A DNA stretch of 26,427 bases from Pseudopyrenochaeta lycopersici (lineage: Eukaryota; Ascomycota; Dothideomycetes; Pleosporales; Pseudopyrenochaetaceae), in NCBI GenBank assembly GCA_003313425.1, contig NHZP01000130.1, forward strand, positions 1 to 26,427, read 5' to 3'. The notes under the pieces were generated by a model. It made no database searches. It had not been told where the DNA came from and saw only the letters and a list, made by a program, of their open reading frames with translations. Made by a program: the position numbers and the translations under genes. Below are positions 26,101-26,427 of the stretch, piece after piece. The first letter of the stretch is position 1, and each line of letters opens with the position of its first letter.

Positions 26101-26427
26101 GGGGGCAGGCAAGAGCATATTGTTTATGTTGCCGGCGTGGGCAGAGCAGGGCGGCACGACGGTCGTCGTGGTCCCGTTAATTGCGTTGCGAGGAGACATG
26201 AAGCGGCGGTGCAAGACGTTAGGGATATCATGTGCCGAGTGGGAGAGTCGCCGTCCGCCTGATGCAGCCGCGGTGGTATTAGTAACGCCCGAGTCAGCCA
26301 TTAGAGAGGAATTCGCGACGTTTTTGAACCAGTTGCGAGCAACACGACAATTAGACTGGATTGTGATCGACGAGTGTCACATTGTGTTAAATTAGCGATA
26401 CACGTTCCGTAAGCAGATGCAGCAATT
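23161..26427 (+). pseudogene. Copy E: decayed zinc-finger / YR-like / RecQ helicase gene, cut by the window end
   Basis: Homology starts near YFKHLVEYSLAICKECRYR (first finger C-x2-C at 23194-23205, then HLQRVH). One frame then runs from 23161 to about 25400, with ten stops: TAG at 23305, 23464, 24082, 24130, 24175, 24517, 24829, 24988 and 25081, and one TAA at 24442. Features in order: second finger, LERTQWLPYLVG block, acidic VDEDVDED repeat, YR-like domain with Arg at 25249 (GGQPARGPE), Lys at 25354 (RYHKGY), Arg at 25620 (TAYREI), and His 25753 to Tyr 25780 (nine residues). Frameshifts lie near 25408 and 25500 and again before the Tyr. The helicase domain begins with MPTGG but a one-base insertion at 26107 breaks Walker A; the DECH box follows (26370s). 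The window ends at FRKQMQQ. Clearly a pseudogene. Confidence 0.85.

Overview
The window looks like a subtelomeric stretch of a filamentous ascomycete (Pezizomycotina). The grounds are short GT-AG introns with CTAAC/CTAAT branch sites, TTAGGG-type telomere motifs inside the window, large AT/purine-rich satellite tracts, RIP-like C-to-T/G-to-A decay, and repeated copies of a gene family that I associate with fungal telomere-linked RecQ helicase loci. No tRNA, rRNA or CRISPR array was seen. All real genes read on the + strand.

Layout. (A) 118-3295: a zinc-finger (OrsD/DUF3505-like) protein with a tyrosine-recombinase-like (YR) domain and no helicase, broken by one frameshift near 1440. (B) 3523-6549: its tandem paralogue, a 959-residue open frame with every YR catalytic position in place. 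(C) 6830-14106: a longer member in which the zinc fingers and YR-like domain are fused to a complete RecQ-type helicase. Its zinc-finger exon carries a complete hAT transposon (7043-9818: perfect 16-bp terminal inverted repeats, 8-bp target duplication, intact two-exon transposase). The gene also has a one-base frameshift at an A7 run and a late TAG. 14107-16145 is purine-rich satellite, including 580 bases with a single C. (D) 16146-20727: a promoter with four ACGCGT (MluI cell-cycle box) sites and a TATA element, then another member whose helicase core has been lost and whose place is taken by CAG-rich low-complexity DNA; the RecQ C-terminal zinc region survives downstream. 20728-22600 is a decayed ~80-bp minisatellite. 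(E) 23161-26427: a heavily decayed fifth copy with nonsense codons, almost all TAG at tryptophan positions, running off the window end inside the helicase domain.

Main point. All five copies share one signature matching the tyrosine recombinase fold: an Arg in a PARG-E box, a beta-hairpin Lys, a second YR-x2-AV box Arg, and a Tyr exactly nine residues after the box III His (or its replacement). Three of the five continue, or once continued, into a RecQ helicase. The array therefore looks like head-to-tail units of recombinase-helicase gene plus purine satellite, with two helicase-free relatives at one end. I infer a recombinase-helicase system of subtelomeres, possibly a mobile element related to Cryptons; mobility and activity are not shown by the sequence. 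Copy B is the best candidate for an active recombinase. Copy C has the only complete helicase but a damaged 5' end.
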